Of a stretch of 64,000 nt of DNA, positions 53,494 through 61,814 are shown one piece after another (position 1 is the first letter of the stretch; each line of letters opens with the position of its first letter). This DNA comes from Streptomyces rugosispiralis (GTDB lineage Bacteria; Actinomycetota; Actinomycetes; Streptomycetales; Streptomycetaceae), in the NCBI RefSeq assembly GCF_024505145.1, contig NZ_JANIAA010000021.1, forward strand, positions 62,001 to 126,000, written 5' to 3'. The notes below the pieces were generated by a model. The model was not told where the DNA came from and made no database searches. It worked only from the letters and a program-made list of their open reading frames with translations. The position numbers and the translations under genes were made by a program.

Positions 53494-54303
53494 CTACCGT
53501 TCTCCGGGAACGAACCCCATCAACATCGGCAGCTGGCCGAGTCGTTCGGCGTGGACGCCGAACGCTATGACCAGGCCCGGCCCCGCTACCCCCAGGCCAT
53601 GGTGGACCGGATCGCCACCGGCGGTCCCGATGCCCTGGACATCCTCGACGTCGGCTGTGGCACCGGTATCGCGGCCCGGCAGTTCCAGCAGACCGGCCGC
53701 ACGGTGCTCGGCGTCGAGCCGGACGTGCGGATGGCCGATGTGGCGCGGCGGCTCGGGACGGAGGTCGAGGTCGCGACGTTCGAGGCCTGGGATCCGGCCG
53801 GCCGGGAATTCGACGCCGTGATCGCGGGCCAGGCGTGGCACTGGATCGATCCGGTCGCGGGGGCGGCCAAGGCCGCCCAGGTGCTGCGGCCCGGCGCCCG
53901 GCTGGCCGCGTTCTGGAACGTCTTCCGGTTGCCACCCGAGCTGGCGGACGCCGTCGCCGAGGTCTGCCGGCGGGTGATGCCCGACGCGCCGTTCGACTTC
54001 CGCGCGGTGACGCGGGGCGGCCTGGACGGGTATCAGCCGATCCTCGCCAAGGCGGTGGACGGGATACGGGCGGCGGGCGCGCTCGGCGAACCGGAACAGT
54101 GGCGGTTCGAGTGGGAGTGGACCTACACCCGGGACGCCTGGCTGGAGCAGATCCCCACCCAGGGCGCCTTCACCCGGCTTCCTCCGGCCGGGCTGGCGGA
54201 GGTGCTGGAGGGCGTTGGCGCGGCCATCGACGCGATGGGCGGCCGCTTCACCATGCCGTACACGACGGTGGTGATCATCGCGACCCGAACTGCCCCCGCC
54301 TGA
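53485..54303 (+). CDS. Class I SAM-dependent methyltransferase
   Basis: A 272-residue enzyme of the SmtA/UbiE-like class: FGVDAERYDQARPRYPQAMV (typical N-terminal signature), ILDVGCGTGIAARQFQQTGR (motif I), VLGVEPDVRMADVARR, then DAVIAGQAWHWIDPVAGAAKA and VLRPGARLAAFWNVF. Substrate unknown. The ATG has no Shine-Dalgarno sequence and coincides with the predicted transcription start, so translation is probably leaderless and directly gated by the TetR operator over it. Confidence 0.9.
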   Translation: MPTLPFSGNEPHQHRQLAESFGVDAERYDQARPRYPQAMVDRIATGGPDALDILDVGCGTGIAARQFQQTGRTVLGVEPDVRMADVARRLGTEVEVATFEAWDPAGREFDAVIAGQAWHWIDPVAGAAKAAQVLRPGARLAAFWNVFRLPPELADAVAEVCRRVMPDAPFDFRAVTRGGLDGYQPILAKAVDGIRAAGALGEPEQWRFEWEWTYTRDAWLEQIPTQGAFTRLPPAGLAEVLEGVGAAIDAMGGRFTMPYTTVVIIATRTAPA

Positions 54304-54314
54304 CGGCCCAGCGC

Positions 54315-55007
54315 TTACGGGCGCGTGGATCTCATGGGCGAGCGGGGCCACATCGCCGATGTCCCGCTGCCACGCGGCGGGTAACTGCCCCCGGCGAACC
54401 GCGCGGCACCGACAGCCAACGTCCACACCAGGAGCGGAAACGCCGCGACTCGCTCCATGCCTCCCATACCCAGTCCCAGGTAGTGGCGGGAAAGGAAGAG
54501 CCCGAAGGCCGTGATCGCGGTGATGCCCAGCAGGCCGGTCGCCCAACGCAGTGGACGTGCGACGTCGTTCGCCAGGCCGGCTGCCGCCCACAGCAGGCCG
54601 ATGTTGCCCGTTCCCATGATGAGCAGGGCACCCAGGACGTGCTGGTTCTCGTGGACGTCCGCGGGCGCCAGCCCGGCGAGTACGAATCCCAGACCGGCAC
54701 CGGCCAGGAGGAACCGGGCCACGGTGGCGGTCGCGGCCCGGCGCCACAGGGGACCGGTCAGGACGGCGCCGACGACGAGGAGCGTTCCCAGAACGATGAA
54801 CGAGACGTTCATCAGGCCGTGTTCGGGAGAGCAGATATACCGTGGCTCGGGTTCCCGCTGCATGGCGCAGTGAGCGTTCCCCAAGTCGCTGATGTTGTTC
54901 CGCGCCCAGCTGTACGGTCTCGCCCAGGCTGACTCCACGATCGCGTGGACCACGAAGAACTGGACCACACCGGCGATCCATGCGGAATATCCGATCCGAG
55001 CCTTCAC
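54315..55007 (-). CDS. DUF998 family membrane protein
   Basis: A 230-residue protein with six predicted TM segments; AGVVQFFVVHAIVESAW in TM1, YSWARNNISDLGNAHC as the DUF998 signature loop, then VSFIVLGTLLVVGAVLTGPL, GAGLGFVLAGLAPADV and LLGITAITAFGLFLS. DUF998 proteins are uncharacterised. GTG 55007 has AAGGCGG 6-12 bases upstream. It is convergent with the methyltransferase, 11 bases apart. Confidence 0.85.
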   Translation of the reverse strand: MKARIGYSAWIAGVVQFFVVHAIVESAWARPYSWARNNISDLGNAHCAMQREPEPRYICSPEHGLMNVSFIVLGTLLVVGAVLTGPLWRRAATATVARFLLAGAGLGFVLAGLAPADVHENQHVLGALLIMGTGNIGLLWAAAGLANDVARPLRWATGLLGITAITAFGLFLSRHYLGLGMGGMERVAAFPLLVWTLAVGAARFAGGSYPPRGSGTSAMWPRSPMRSTRP

Positions 55008-55174
55008 CTGTCCGCCTTCTGTCGCGCGACTTCCGTATGAGCCAGCGGATCACGCGGCGATGGCCTCGGACACTCCGATGAACCCCCGAAGCGGGGTGGG
55101 GCAGGCCCTACGCGGGGGCGCGTCTCATGGCTTCGCGGAAGGCGGTCGGCGCCTCGGACAACCCCACCCTTCGC

Positions 55175-56011
55175 TCACGGGCCTTCGCCGACCTGCTCGC
55201 CACCAGACCCCGGCTCGGACGTCTCGGCACGCACCGGCCCCAGCCGCGGTCGCTTGGCGGTGCGGCCGTCGCCGGAGGAGCGGCCGCGGAGGCGGCGGGT
55301 GAGCCAGGGGCCGAGGAAGGTGGCGGTCCAGCGGAGTTCGTCCGTGGCGGCACGCCATCCGGTGGGTGCGGGCGTCGCCGGTGGCGGCAGGGGGTGGCTC
55401 CAGGTGTCGTCGGAGCCGGGGAGGCCGAGGGTGTGGGCGAGGGCGGCGGCGATGCGCTGGTGGCCGATGGGGCTGGCGTGGAGGCGGTCGTGACTCCACA
55501 GGCGGGGGTCGGTGACGACGGGGTAGTGGCCGGTCTCGGCGACGGTGACGCCATGGCGCCGGGCGGCTTCGCGGATGCGCTCGTTCAGGGCCATGACGCG
55601 CGGGGTGAGGGGGCGCGCCAGGGGGCTGATGCGGGCGGCGTCGGGGAAGGTGAGCGTGGCGACGCGGGCGCCCCGCGCGGTGAGCGCGGCGAACATCGCC
55701 TCCAGGTGGTGGGCGGTGTGATCGGCGTCGAAGCGGGGGCGGAGGAGATCGTTGACACCGGCGACGACGGTCGCCAGGTCGGGGCGGAGGGCCAGGGCGG
55801 GCGCGAGCTGCTCCGCGTGGACCTGCGCGGCGAGACGGCCCCGTACGGCGAGATTGGCGTACGAGAGGCCGGGGTTCGCGTCGGCGAGGTGCTCGGCGAG
55901 GCGGTCGGCGAACCCGCGCAGACCTGTGACGTCGTCGCCGTCGCCCAGGCCCTCGGTCTGGCTGTCGCCCAGCGCGACATAGCGGCTGTACGGCGCGTCA
56001 GTGTCGGGCAC
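55175..56011 (-). CDS. SGNH/GDSL-type hydrolase
   Basis: A 278-residue esterase/lipase-like enzyme: block I YVALGDSQTEG (nucleophile Ser about 17), block II Gly in NLAVRGRLAAQ, block III VVAGVNDLLRP and block V DRLHASPIGHQRIA (catalytic Asp/His). No signal peptide. The last 45 residues are basic and low complexity. It overlaps the PadR gene by 14 bases, so it is probably under that regulator. Similar proteins include fatty-acid and acyl-sugar esterases. Confidence 0.88.
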   Translation of the reverse strand: MPDTDAPYSRYVALGDSQTEGLGDGDDVTGLRGFADRLAEHLADANPGLSYANLAVRGRLAAQVHAEQLAPALALRPDLATVVAGVNDLLRPRFDADHTAHHLEAMFAALTARGARVATLTFPDAARISPLARPLTPRVMALNERIREAARRHGVTVAETGHYPVVTDPRLWSHDRLHASPIGHQRIAAALAHTLGLPGSDDTWSHPLPPPATPAPTGWRAATDELRWTATFLGPWLTRRLRGRSSGDGRTAKRPRLGPVRAETSEPGSGGEQVGEGP

Positions 56012-56567
56012 GGCTGTGCTGCCTCTCTCGCAGGATCGTGATCGTGCGCTCGCACCAGTCGCGGTTGCCCTGTTCGAGCGCCAGGCCGCGCAGACACGTC
56101 AGGTACGGGCCGATGCGGTGGCCGTGGCGCAGGAACTCCTCCTCTGTGAGGTCACCGCGCAGCTTGCGCAGCAGTTTGCCGAAGAGCTGGATCTTGGCCT
56201 CGGCGAAGGTGGCACGCTCGGCGAGCTGGGCGATCAGGGTCTCGGTGTCGACGTGGTCGGCGGCCTGGACCTTGACGAGCAGGTCGTCCCGGATGAAGGT
56301 CGGCTTGGCGAACGCCGCCGTGAACTCCTCCAGCTCCGCCAGCCCGGTCTCGGTCACATGGAACAACCGCTTGGTGGGGCGGGTCTCCTGGACCACCGAC
56401 CGGCCCGCGATGAGCCCGTCCTTCTCCAGGCGGGCCAGCTCGGCGTAGAGCTGCTGTGGCTGGGCGTGCCAGAAGTTCGCCACGCCGATGTCGAACGCCT
56501 TGGTCAGCTGGTATCCGCTGAGCTCCCCCTCGAGCAGTGCCGCCAGCACGGCGTGGCGCAGGGCCAT
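55998..56567 (-). CDS. PadR family transcriptional regulator
   Basis: A 189-residue winged-helix regulator of the PadR s1 type: AVLAALLEGELSGYQLTKAFDI, FWHAQPQQLYAELARLEKDG and LIAGRSVVQETRPTKRLFHV, then the C-terminal Vir_act_alpha_C helices (FIRDDLLVKVQAADHVDTE). ATG 56567 has AAGGAGG 7-13 bases upstream. Inverted half-sites at 56654-56688 lie over the divergent promoter. Confidence 0.92.
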   Translation of the reverse strand: MALRHAVLAALLEGELSGYQLTKAFDIGVANFWHAQPQQLYAELARLEKDGLIAGRSVVQETRPTKRLFHVTETGLAELEEFTAAFAKPTFIRDDLLVKVQAADHVDTETLIAQLAERATFAEAKIQLFGKLLRKLRGDLTEEEFLRHGHRIGPYLTCLRGLALEQGNRDWCERTITILRERQHSRARH

Positions 56568-56653
56568 CGGATCGCCTCCTTCACGTCTCCGTGCCTCCGT
56601 ATGCGTCTGCATGCTGCCTCCGCATGCCTCTGTCGCTGGACACGCGACCATGA

Positions 56654-56688
56654 TAGTCATGAAAATGACTACTCACATCCATGACTAT
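56654..56688. promoter_or_regulatory. PadR-type operator
   Basis: TAGTCAT (56654-56660) - GAAA - ATGACTA (56665-56671) is a perfect palindrome; ATGACTA recurs at 56681-56687, 16 bases on. The cluster sits 20 bases upstream of the SnoaL-like ATG and 87 upstream of the PadR ATG, so it should control both directions. Confidence 0.75.
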
Positions 56689-56707
56689 GAAAGCAGGCGG
56701 GTGTGCG

Positions 56708-57145
56708 ATGACCACTGCCGACCGTTTCCGTACCGCCATCGACAACCGGGACCTCGCGGCCCTGGACGACCTCTTCACCGAGGACATCCGCTTCTACAGC
56801 CCCGTCAAGTTCACCCCCTTCGAGGGCAAGCCGATGGTGCTGGGCCTCTTCGGGGTCCTGCTGCGCACCTTCCAGGACTTCCGCTACATCGGCGACTACA
56901 CCGGCACCGCGCAGACCAGCACCGACGGCGTCGCCGCACAGTCGGCGGCGCTGCTCTTCCGCACCCGGATCGGCGACAAGGAGATCCACGGCATCGATCT
57001 GCTGCACTTCGCCGACGACGGCCGCATCAAGGAGTTCACCGTCATGGTCCGCCCCCAGTCCGCCGTCCACGCCCTCGGCGAGGCGGTCCTCGCGGGCCTG
57101 GTCGAGGACGGCCTCGCACCGGCACCGGCGCCGTCCGGCCAGTAG
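56708..57145 (+). CDS. SnoaL-like / NTF2-fold protein
   Basis: A 145-residue protein with the NTF2-like fold: ADRFRTAIDNRDLAALDDLFTEDIRFYSPV at the start, FEGKPMVLGLFGVLLRTFQD then FRYIGDYTG, and the C-terminal DGRIKEFTVMVRPQSAV. SnoaL-like proteins bind or isomerise small molecules; here function is unknown. ATG 56708 is chosen after AGGCGGG; ATG 56681 overlaps the operator. Divergent from PadR. Confidence 0.8.
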   Translation: MTTADRFRTAIDNRDLAALDDLFTEDIRFYSPVKFTPFEGKPMVLGLFGVLLRTFQDFRYIGDYTGTAQTSTDGVAAQSAALLFRTRIGDKEIHGIDLLHFADDGRIKEFTVMVRPQSAVHALGEAVLAGLVEDGLAPAPAPSGQ

Positions 57146-57198
57146 CGAGGACGGCTCGCACCTCGCCGCGTCGCCGCACTGGGCGGAAGCGGCGGTTC

Positions 57199-57972
57199 TC
57201 AGTCCTTCAAGACGCCGGCGGAGCGGGCGGAGTCGAGCCACAGCGGGAATTCATGGAGTAGCTGATCGTAGAGGGCGGTGTCGGAAAGGGTCTTCGGCGT
57301 CGGCCCCGTGGCGAAGAAGCCGGCGTTGTCGACGACGCGGCGGCTCGGCACCGGCAGGTCGTCGAGTCGGCGCAGGAAGCGGAATTCGTCGTCGCCGAAC
57401 CCGATGAACTGCCAGAAGATGGGCAGGCTCGCGGCCGTGCACAGTATGTGTTCCGCCGCCGCCTTGGACGTGGGGGAGCCGTCGGTCTGGAAGACGACGA
57501 ACGCCGGGTCGTCGGCCCCGGATGCCTGGTAGTGGTCGATGACGGCCTGCATGGCGACGTGGTAGTTGGTGCGGCCCATGTGGCCCATCGAGTCGTGCAG
57601 GGGGTTGATCCGGTCCTGGTAGGCGTCGAGGCCGATCTCGGCGGTTCCGTCGATGTCCGTGGAGAAGAAGACGACCGGTACGACCCCGTCGTCATCGAGG
57701 TTCGCCGCGAGGGCGAGTGTCTGCTCGGCCAAGTGCTGTACGGAGCCGTTCCGGTAGTACTTGCGCATGCTTCCGGAGCGGTCCAGCACCAGGTACACCG
57801 CGGCCCGTTGCCCAGCGGCTTCGTGCTTGGCCAAGGAGACCGCGGCGGTCTTGTAGAGGCTGACCAGCCCCGGAGCCTGGGCGGCGACCTTCTCCAGGCT
57901 GATCGCGGGAGCTGACGCCGTGGGGCGCTTGCGGTAGTCGATTTTCGGACGCTTGCTGTAATCGATTGCCAT
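57199..57972 (-). CDS. vWA domain protein, TerF/tellurium-resistance-like
   Basis: A 257-residue protein whose residues 55-245 form a von Willebrand A domain with MIDAS motif DRSGSM (about 64-69), VVFFSTDID, and FQTDGSP. The first 30 residues are basic (DYSKRPKIDYRKRP). Similar C-terminal modules occur in TerF-type proteins of stress-response (ter) loci, but no ter genes are adjacent. Upstream (58013-58051) is a triple 13-base repeat. Confidence 0.8.
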   Translation of the reverse strand: MAIDYSKRPKIDYRKRPTASAPAISLEKVAAQAPGLVSLYKTAAVSLAKHEAAGQRAAVYLVLDRSGSMRKYYRNGSVQHLAEQTLALAANLDDDGVVPVVFFSTDIDGTAEIGLDAYQDRINPLHDSMGHMGRTNYHVAMQAVIDHYQASGADDPAFVVFQTDGSPTSKAAAEHILCTAASLPIFWQFIGFGDDEFRFLRRLDDLPVPSRRVVDNAGFFATGPTPKTLSDTALYDQLLHEFPLWLDSARSAGVLKD

Positions 57973-58012
57973 AGCCGGTGATTGTCCCTCAACTGATGAA
58001 ATACGTCTCGCC

Positions 58013-58051
58013 CTTGGCGAATGCCCTTGACGAATGACCTTGGCGAATGCC
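58013..58051. repeat. Triple 13-base tandem repeat upstream of the vWA gene
   Basis: CTTGGCGAATGCC (58013-58025), CTTGACGAATGAC (58026-58038) and CTTGGCGAATGCC (58039-58051) abut without gaps, 41-79 bases upstream of the vWA start. Could be an array of activator sites. Confidence 0.8.
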
Positions 58052-58097
58052 TTTCAGGGGCGTACCTCGACGGTGATGGACGTACGCGCGGCGCCGT

Positions 58098-59204
58098 TCA
58101 TTCGGGACGGCGGGAGTCCGTCTCCCGTGTGACGAGGGATCGGCGCCCCGCCGCGAGGGTGTCGAGGGTGCGGGGCGACCCGTGCAGGCGGTCGGCCAGG
58201 GCGTCCGTCATCGTGACGAGGCAGCGGGGCTCCACCGAGCGGGCGGAGAAGTACGCCGTGGCGAAGGCGAGCTGCCCGGTGAACACGCGGTCGTCGTCCA
58301 CGAACACGGCCGCCGCCAGGGAATCCAGCAACCGGCCCAGAAAGTCGGTGCCCTCCTCGTGCTCTCTGACCGAGGTGTCCGAGCTGCCCGAGGTGCCTGG
58401 GCTGTCCGTGCTGCTTGGGCTGTCCGAGCGGGCCCGCAGGCCGGGGAACACATCACGCAGTACGTATGCCAAGTGCGCCAGCAGTTCGGGCCGTCGTCTG
58501 ACGAGTACCGCGTACTCCTCCACCGCGGCGGCCTGGACCGAGGACCGCCCGCACCGCACCGGCGGCCAGCGGCGAAGCAGCGCTTCCGCCGCGTCGCGGG
58601 CGTCCGCCGCGTACAGGTCCGCGCCCAGCGCGTACGCCCAAGTGCCCTCGGGGCCGAACCCCGGGCCGCCCGCCATCACCGGGACACCGGCGCATCTGCA
58701 GGTCTCGATCTGCCGGTGTGCGTGCGGGAGGTTGAACGTCAGCGTGCACGAGAGGGCGACGACGTCGGGGCCGGTCTGATGGACGCACGAGAGGAGTTCG
58801 CCCGGGGAGACCGAGCCGCCGAGCGAGCGCACCTGGAAGCCGCGCAGGCGCAGCACCTCGGCGAGGATGTGGGAGGGCAGCACATGCCATTCGCCGTCGC
58901 CGCACGCCACCAGCACCTGGCCCGGTGAACCGCCGCTCACGGGGGCCGCGGCCGCGGCCGCGTCCACCGTCAGCCTGCTGACATGGGTGGCCGCGTGTTC
59001 CCGCGCCACCGTCCACTCGCCGGACGCCCACCTCTCACCGACCCTCACCTGGGCGGGTGCCACCAGTCCGAGCAGTACGTCCTCCGCGCTCACGCCGCTC
59101 GCCACCAGACCGACCGCCAGCTCCAGCGCTCCGCCCTCGTCCGCGTCCGCCAGGCAGGCGTCGAAGTCCGCCCGGACGGCGTCGGTGATCCCGTTCGCAT
59201 TCAT
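58098..59204 (-). CDS. Cobalamin-binding photosensor-like protein (CarH/LitR sensor module without DNA-binding domain)
   Basis: A 368-residue soluble protein. Residues 1-95 are the four-helix B12-binding cap, with W59 and E69-H70 spaced exactly as the Wx9EH signature of CarH/LitR photoreceptors (W-ASGEWTVAR-EH). Residues 95-225 form the Rossmann-like B12 domain: GDGEWHVLPSH gives ExHxxP with H107 as likely lower ligand (CarH has ExHxxG), followed by LRLRGFQVRSLGG, PDVVALSCTLT and VPVMAGGPGFGPEG. There is no MerR DNA-binding domain. The C-terminal 140 residues hold a Ser/Thr/Pro linker and an unrecognised helical module. The ATG overlaps the phosphatase stop (ATGA), so the two proteins are made together. 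Confidence 0.82.
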   Translation of the reverse strand: MNANGITDAVRADFDACLADADEGGALELAVGLVASGVSAEDVLLGLVAPAQVRVGERWASGEWTVAREHAATHVSRLTVDAAAAAAPVSGGSPGQVLVACGDGEWHVLPSHILAEVLRLRGFQVRSLGGSVSPGELLSCVHQTGPDVVALSCTLTFNLPHAHRQIETCRCAGVPVMAGGPGFGPEGTWAYALGADLYAADARDAAEALLRRWPPVRCGRSSVQAAAVEEYAVLVRRRPELLAHLAYVLRDVFPGLRARSDSPSSTDSPGTSGSSDTSVREHEEGTDFLGRLLDSLAAAVFVDDDRVFTGQLAFATAYFSARSVEPRCLVTMTDALADRLHGSPRTLDTLAAGRRSLVTRETDSRRPE

Positions 59205-60898
59205 GGGCTGCCGGGCTCCCCGGCGCTCGCGGACCCGCCGGGGCCCTCGGGGCTCTTGGGGCTCTCGGGGCTCTCGGACCGACGGTGCGGTGGTGAGCCA
59301 CGGCGGGGAGGCGCCTGAAGCGTCAGGAGGGAGATGTCGTCGTGCGGGCGGCCGGCGAGCCATTCGGTCGTGAGGAGCTCCAGCCGCTCGGCGACCGACG
59401 GTGCCTGCATGCCGACGCAGCTCGCCAGCGCGTCGACGAGGCGTTCGTCGCCGTAGATCTCCCGCCCGCTCACCCCACCTCGCGCCTCGGTGAGCCCGTC
59501 GCTGTAGAGGAGCATCAGCTCACCGGGTTCGAGGCGGAACTCCGTACGGCCGAAACTGGGATCGGGCACCGCCCCGACGAGCATGCCCTCGCAGACGATC
59601 TCCTCCACCCGTCCGTCGCCACGAAGCGTGAGCGGGAAGAGATGGCCGCCGCTGGCGATCTCCACCTTCACCGAGCCGTCGCCGCGGGGCCGGGCGGAGC
59701 CCGTGACCAGGGTCGTGAAGCGGTGGCCCGCGCTGATGACGAGATCGTTGAGCAACTGGAGGTCGCCCAGGGGATCGGGCCCCCTCCTGACCATGGCCAG
59801 GGTGCGCATGCTCTGCCGTACGTGCCCCGCCAGCACCGCGGCCTCCGCACCCTTGCCGGACACATCGCCGAAGAAGAACGTGACCCCGCCCGCGGGGCAA
59901 GGCGCCACGTGGTAGTAGTCGCCGCTGATGCGCAGCGCCTCCGCGGCCGGGCGGTAGGCGGCGCCGAGCCTGAGCCCGTCGACCGCCGGCAGCGGCTCCG
60001 GAGCCAGGCCGGCCTGGAGGACGGCCATGGTGTGGGCCTGCTGCGAGTAGAGCGCGGCCGTCGCCAGCGCGAGTCCGGCCCGTTCGGCGAACCGATGCGC
60101 CAGTTCGATGTCCGCGGCCTCCAGGCGGGCGCGCTCCGGGCCGCGCAACATGATCAGCGCACCGGCCGGTACCCCTCCCGCGCCGAGCTGGACCACCAGC
60201 GCCTCCTCGCCGCGAACGAACTCACCCGGCATGACGTCGTCGAGCGCGGCCAGCTCCCGGGGGCGTATGACGGCGGGGCGCGGCTGGAGCCCGTACAGCG
60301 CGTCCGAGACCTTGGGCACCCGCTCGAGTGTCTCGACCGCCACCTCCCCGGCGGACCGGGCATCGCCCGGACCCGCCCGGTGCCAGCGCGTACGCCGTCC
60401 ACTCGCGGGCAGGACGACCACGGACGCGTCCGCCAGCCTCGGGATCACCATCTCCACGAGTGCGCGGGCGCTACGGCCGTGATGGAGCGAGGCGCCCAGG
60501 CGCCGGGTGGTCTCCTCCAGGAAGGCGGACCTGTCGCGCTCCTCGAAGAGCGCGGCCTCTGCCTCCTGGGCGCCGCTGACCTGGTGGACCAGCCATACCG
60601 CCGGTCCACCGGCCGTGTGCAGACGACCGCGGAGCCTGCGGCCCCCGTGGACGGCGTGGAAACGCTCCGCCCGGCGGGCGGCGGCACGGGCGAGCGGCGC
60701 CGCCGACGACATGCTCACCGGGCTCCCCGGGCGCAGCCCGGGGAAGAGACGGGCGGCGGCGCGGTTGAACCCGCGGACGGGCCCGTCGACCCGGTCGCAG
60801 ATGACGACGGCCTCGTCAACAAGATCCAGCAGCTCGCCCAGCCGCGCCGGGGCGCAGCCCCATACGCCCCTGCCATCGCTGCCGCCGTCGCCCGTCAT
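59201..60898 (-). CDS. PAS-GAF-PP2C (SpoIIE type) serine phosphatase
   Basis: A 565-residue cytoplasmic phosphatase. An N-terminal PAS-like domain (LLDLVDEAVVICDRVDGPVR, FNRAAARLFPG) is followed by a GAF domain at about 125-290 and a PP2C/SpoIIE domain at about 305-535 with metal-binding Asp motifs GDYYHV, FGDVSGKG, LYSDGLTEA and HDDISLL. Such enzymes dephosphorylate anti-anti-sigma factors in partner-switching circuits. No kinase/anti-sigma or STAS protein is adjacent. The C-terminal 30 residues are SPESPKSPEGP-like low complexity. Coupled by ATGA to the cobalamin-binding protein. Confidence 0.92.
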   Translation of the reverse strand: MTGDGGSDGRGVWGCAPARLGELLDLVDEAVVICDRVDGPVRGFNRAAARLFPGLRPGSPVSMSSAAPLARAAARRAERFHAVHGGRRLRGRLHTAGGPAVWLVHQVSGAQEAEAALFEERDRSAFLEETTRRLGASLHHGRSARALVEMVIPRLADASVVVLPASGRRTRWHRAGPGDARSAGEVAVETLERVPKVSDALYGLQPRPAVIRPRELAALDDVMPGEFVRGEEALVVQLGAGGVPAGALIMLRGPERARLEAADIELAHRFAERAGLALATAALYSQQAHTMAVLQAGLAPEPLPAVDGLRLGAAYRPAAEALRISGDYYHVAPCPAGGVTFFFGDVSGKGAEAAVLAGHVRQSMRTLAMVRRGPDPLGDLQLLNDLVISAGHRFTTLVTGSARPRGDGSVKVEIASGGHLFPLTLRGDGRVEEIVCEGMLVGAVPDPSFGRTEFRLEPGELMLLYSDGLTEARGGVSGREIYGDERLVDALASCVGMQAPSVAERLELLTTEWLAGRPHDDISLLTLQAPPRRGSPPHRRSESPESPKSPEGPGGSASAGEPGSP

Positions 60899-61207
60899 CG
60901 GCCACCGCCTCTTGCGCGCTCCGCCGCCGCGCCGTTGAAGCCCGGTTTATCCCCCCTGTCTATTCTGTCCGTTCTTCTGCGCTACCTGTTCTTCTGCGCT
61001 ACCCGTCCGGCGTGGTCGGTCGTGGCTGCCGGTAGGGGCGGGCGCGGGGCCGGGCGGCGGTGTCGGGCCCGGCGCGGACCTCCGGAAGAGGGTGGATTCA
61101 GAGGAAGCTCAGAACTTCTCGTGACAGTCTGGCGCGCCTCACAGACCGGCATACGGGCCCCATGTGCTGCGCCGACCGCTCATGGCTATTTCTGGAGGAA
61201 ACCCCCG
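60899..61207. promoter_or_regulatory. Divergent promoter region between phosphatase and DUF2231 genes
   Basis: No gene. GTTCTTCTGCGCTACC occurs at 60971-60986 and 60988-61003 (17-base period), about 75-105 bases upstream of the phosphatase ATG. No confident promoter hexamers. Confidence 0.5.
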
Positions 61208-61747
61208 ATGAGCCTCACCGTTGTCAACGGATTGCCCGCACACGTCCTGGTCGTGCACTTCGTCGTCGTGTTCGTTCCCCTGAGCGCCCTGGCGGTCGTG
61301 GTCGGCGCGGTCTGGCCGAGTGCGGCCCGGCGGATGGGGATTGTTCTTCCACTGCTGGCCCTCGTGACGCTGGCGAGCGTGCCCGTGGCCACGAACGCCG
61401 GCGAGTGGCTGGAGGAGCACGTCGACAGCAACGCGCTGGTGCGCAGGCACGCCGAACTGGGCGACGGGTTGCTTCCCTGGGCCGCGGGCCTGTTCGTGCT
61501 GGCGGTGGCGGTCTGGTGGACGACCCGCAGGTCGGCGTCGGTGGCGGCGGCCCCCGGGGAGCGGACCCGGACGGTCACGTCCCGGTCCGCGCTGGTGCTC
61601 CGGGTAGCGGTAGCGGTGCTCTCCGTCGCGGTGGCCGCGGGCGCCGTCGTGGACGTGTACCGGATCGGCGACTCCGGAGCGAAGGCCGCCTGGCACGACG
61701 CCTTCTCCAAGACCCCCGCCGGCGGCGGACATGGTGACAACGGCTGA
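61208..61747 (+). CDS. DUF2231 family membrane protein
   Basis: A 179-residue protein with four TM segments: VNGLPAHVLVVHFVVVFVPL (a His in TM1), MGIVLPLLALVTLASVPVAT, LLPWAAGLFVLAVAVWW and VLRVAVAVLSVAVAAGAVV. Between TM2 and TM3 is an HVDSNALVRRHAELGD loop. The DUF2231 pattern (paired His in TM1/TM3 region) is sometimes linked to heme/metal, but function is unknown. ATG 61208 has TGGAGGAA 6-13 bases upstream. Confidence 0.82.
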   Translation: MSLTVVNGLPAHVLVVHFVVVFVPLSALAVVVGAVWPSAARRMGIVLPLLALVTLASVPVATNAGEWLEEHVDSNALVRRHAELGDGLLPWAAGLFVLAVAVWWTTRRSASVAAAPGERTRTVTSRSALVLRVAVAVLSVAVAAGAVVDVYRIGDSGAKAAWHDAFSKTPAGGGHGDNG

Positions 61748-61814
61748 CACCCTCGGCCCGGCTGTCACTGGATGACGGGGGTGGGGACGGGGCCGGCCGG
61801 AAGCCGCTACGTGC

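Noticed and set aside
55108..55174. Reading frame ending in RVGLSEAPTAFREAMRRAPA downstream of the SGNH hydrolase
   Set aside because: Reads like a possible protein tail but too short and without start or family match; not listed as a gene.
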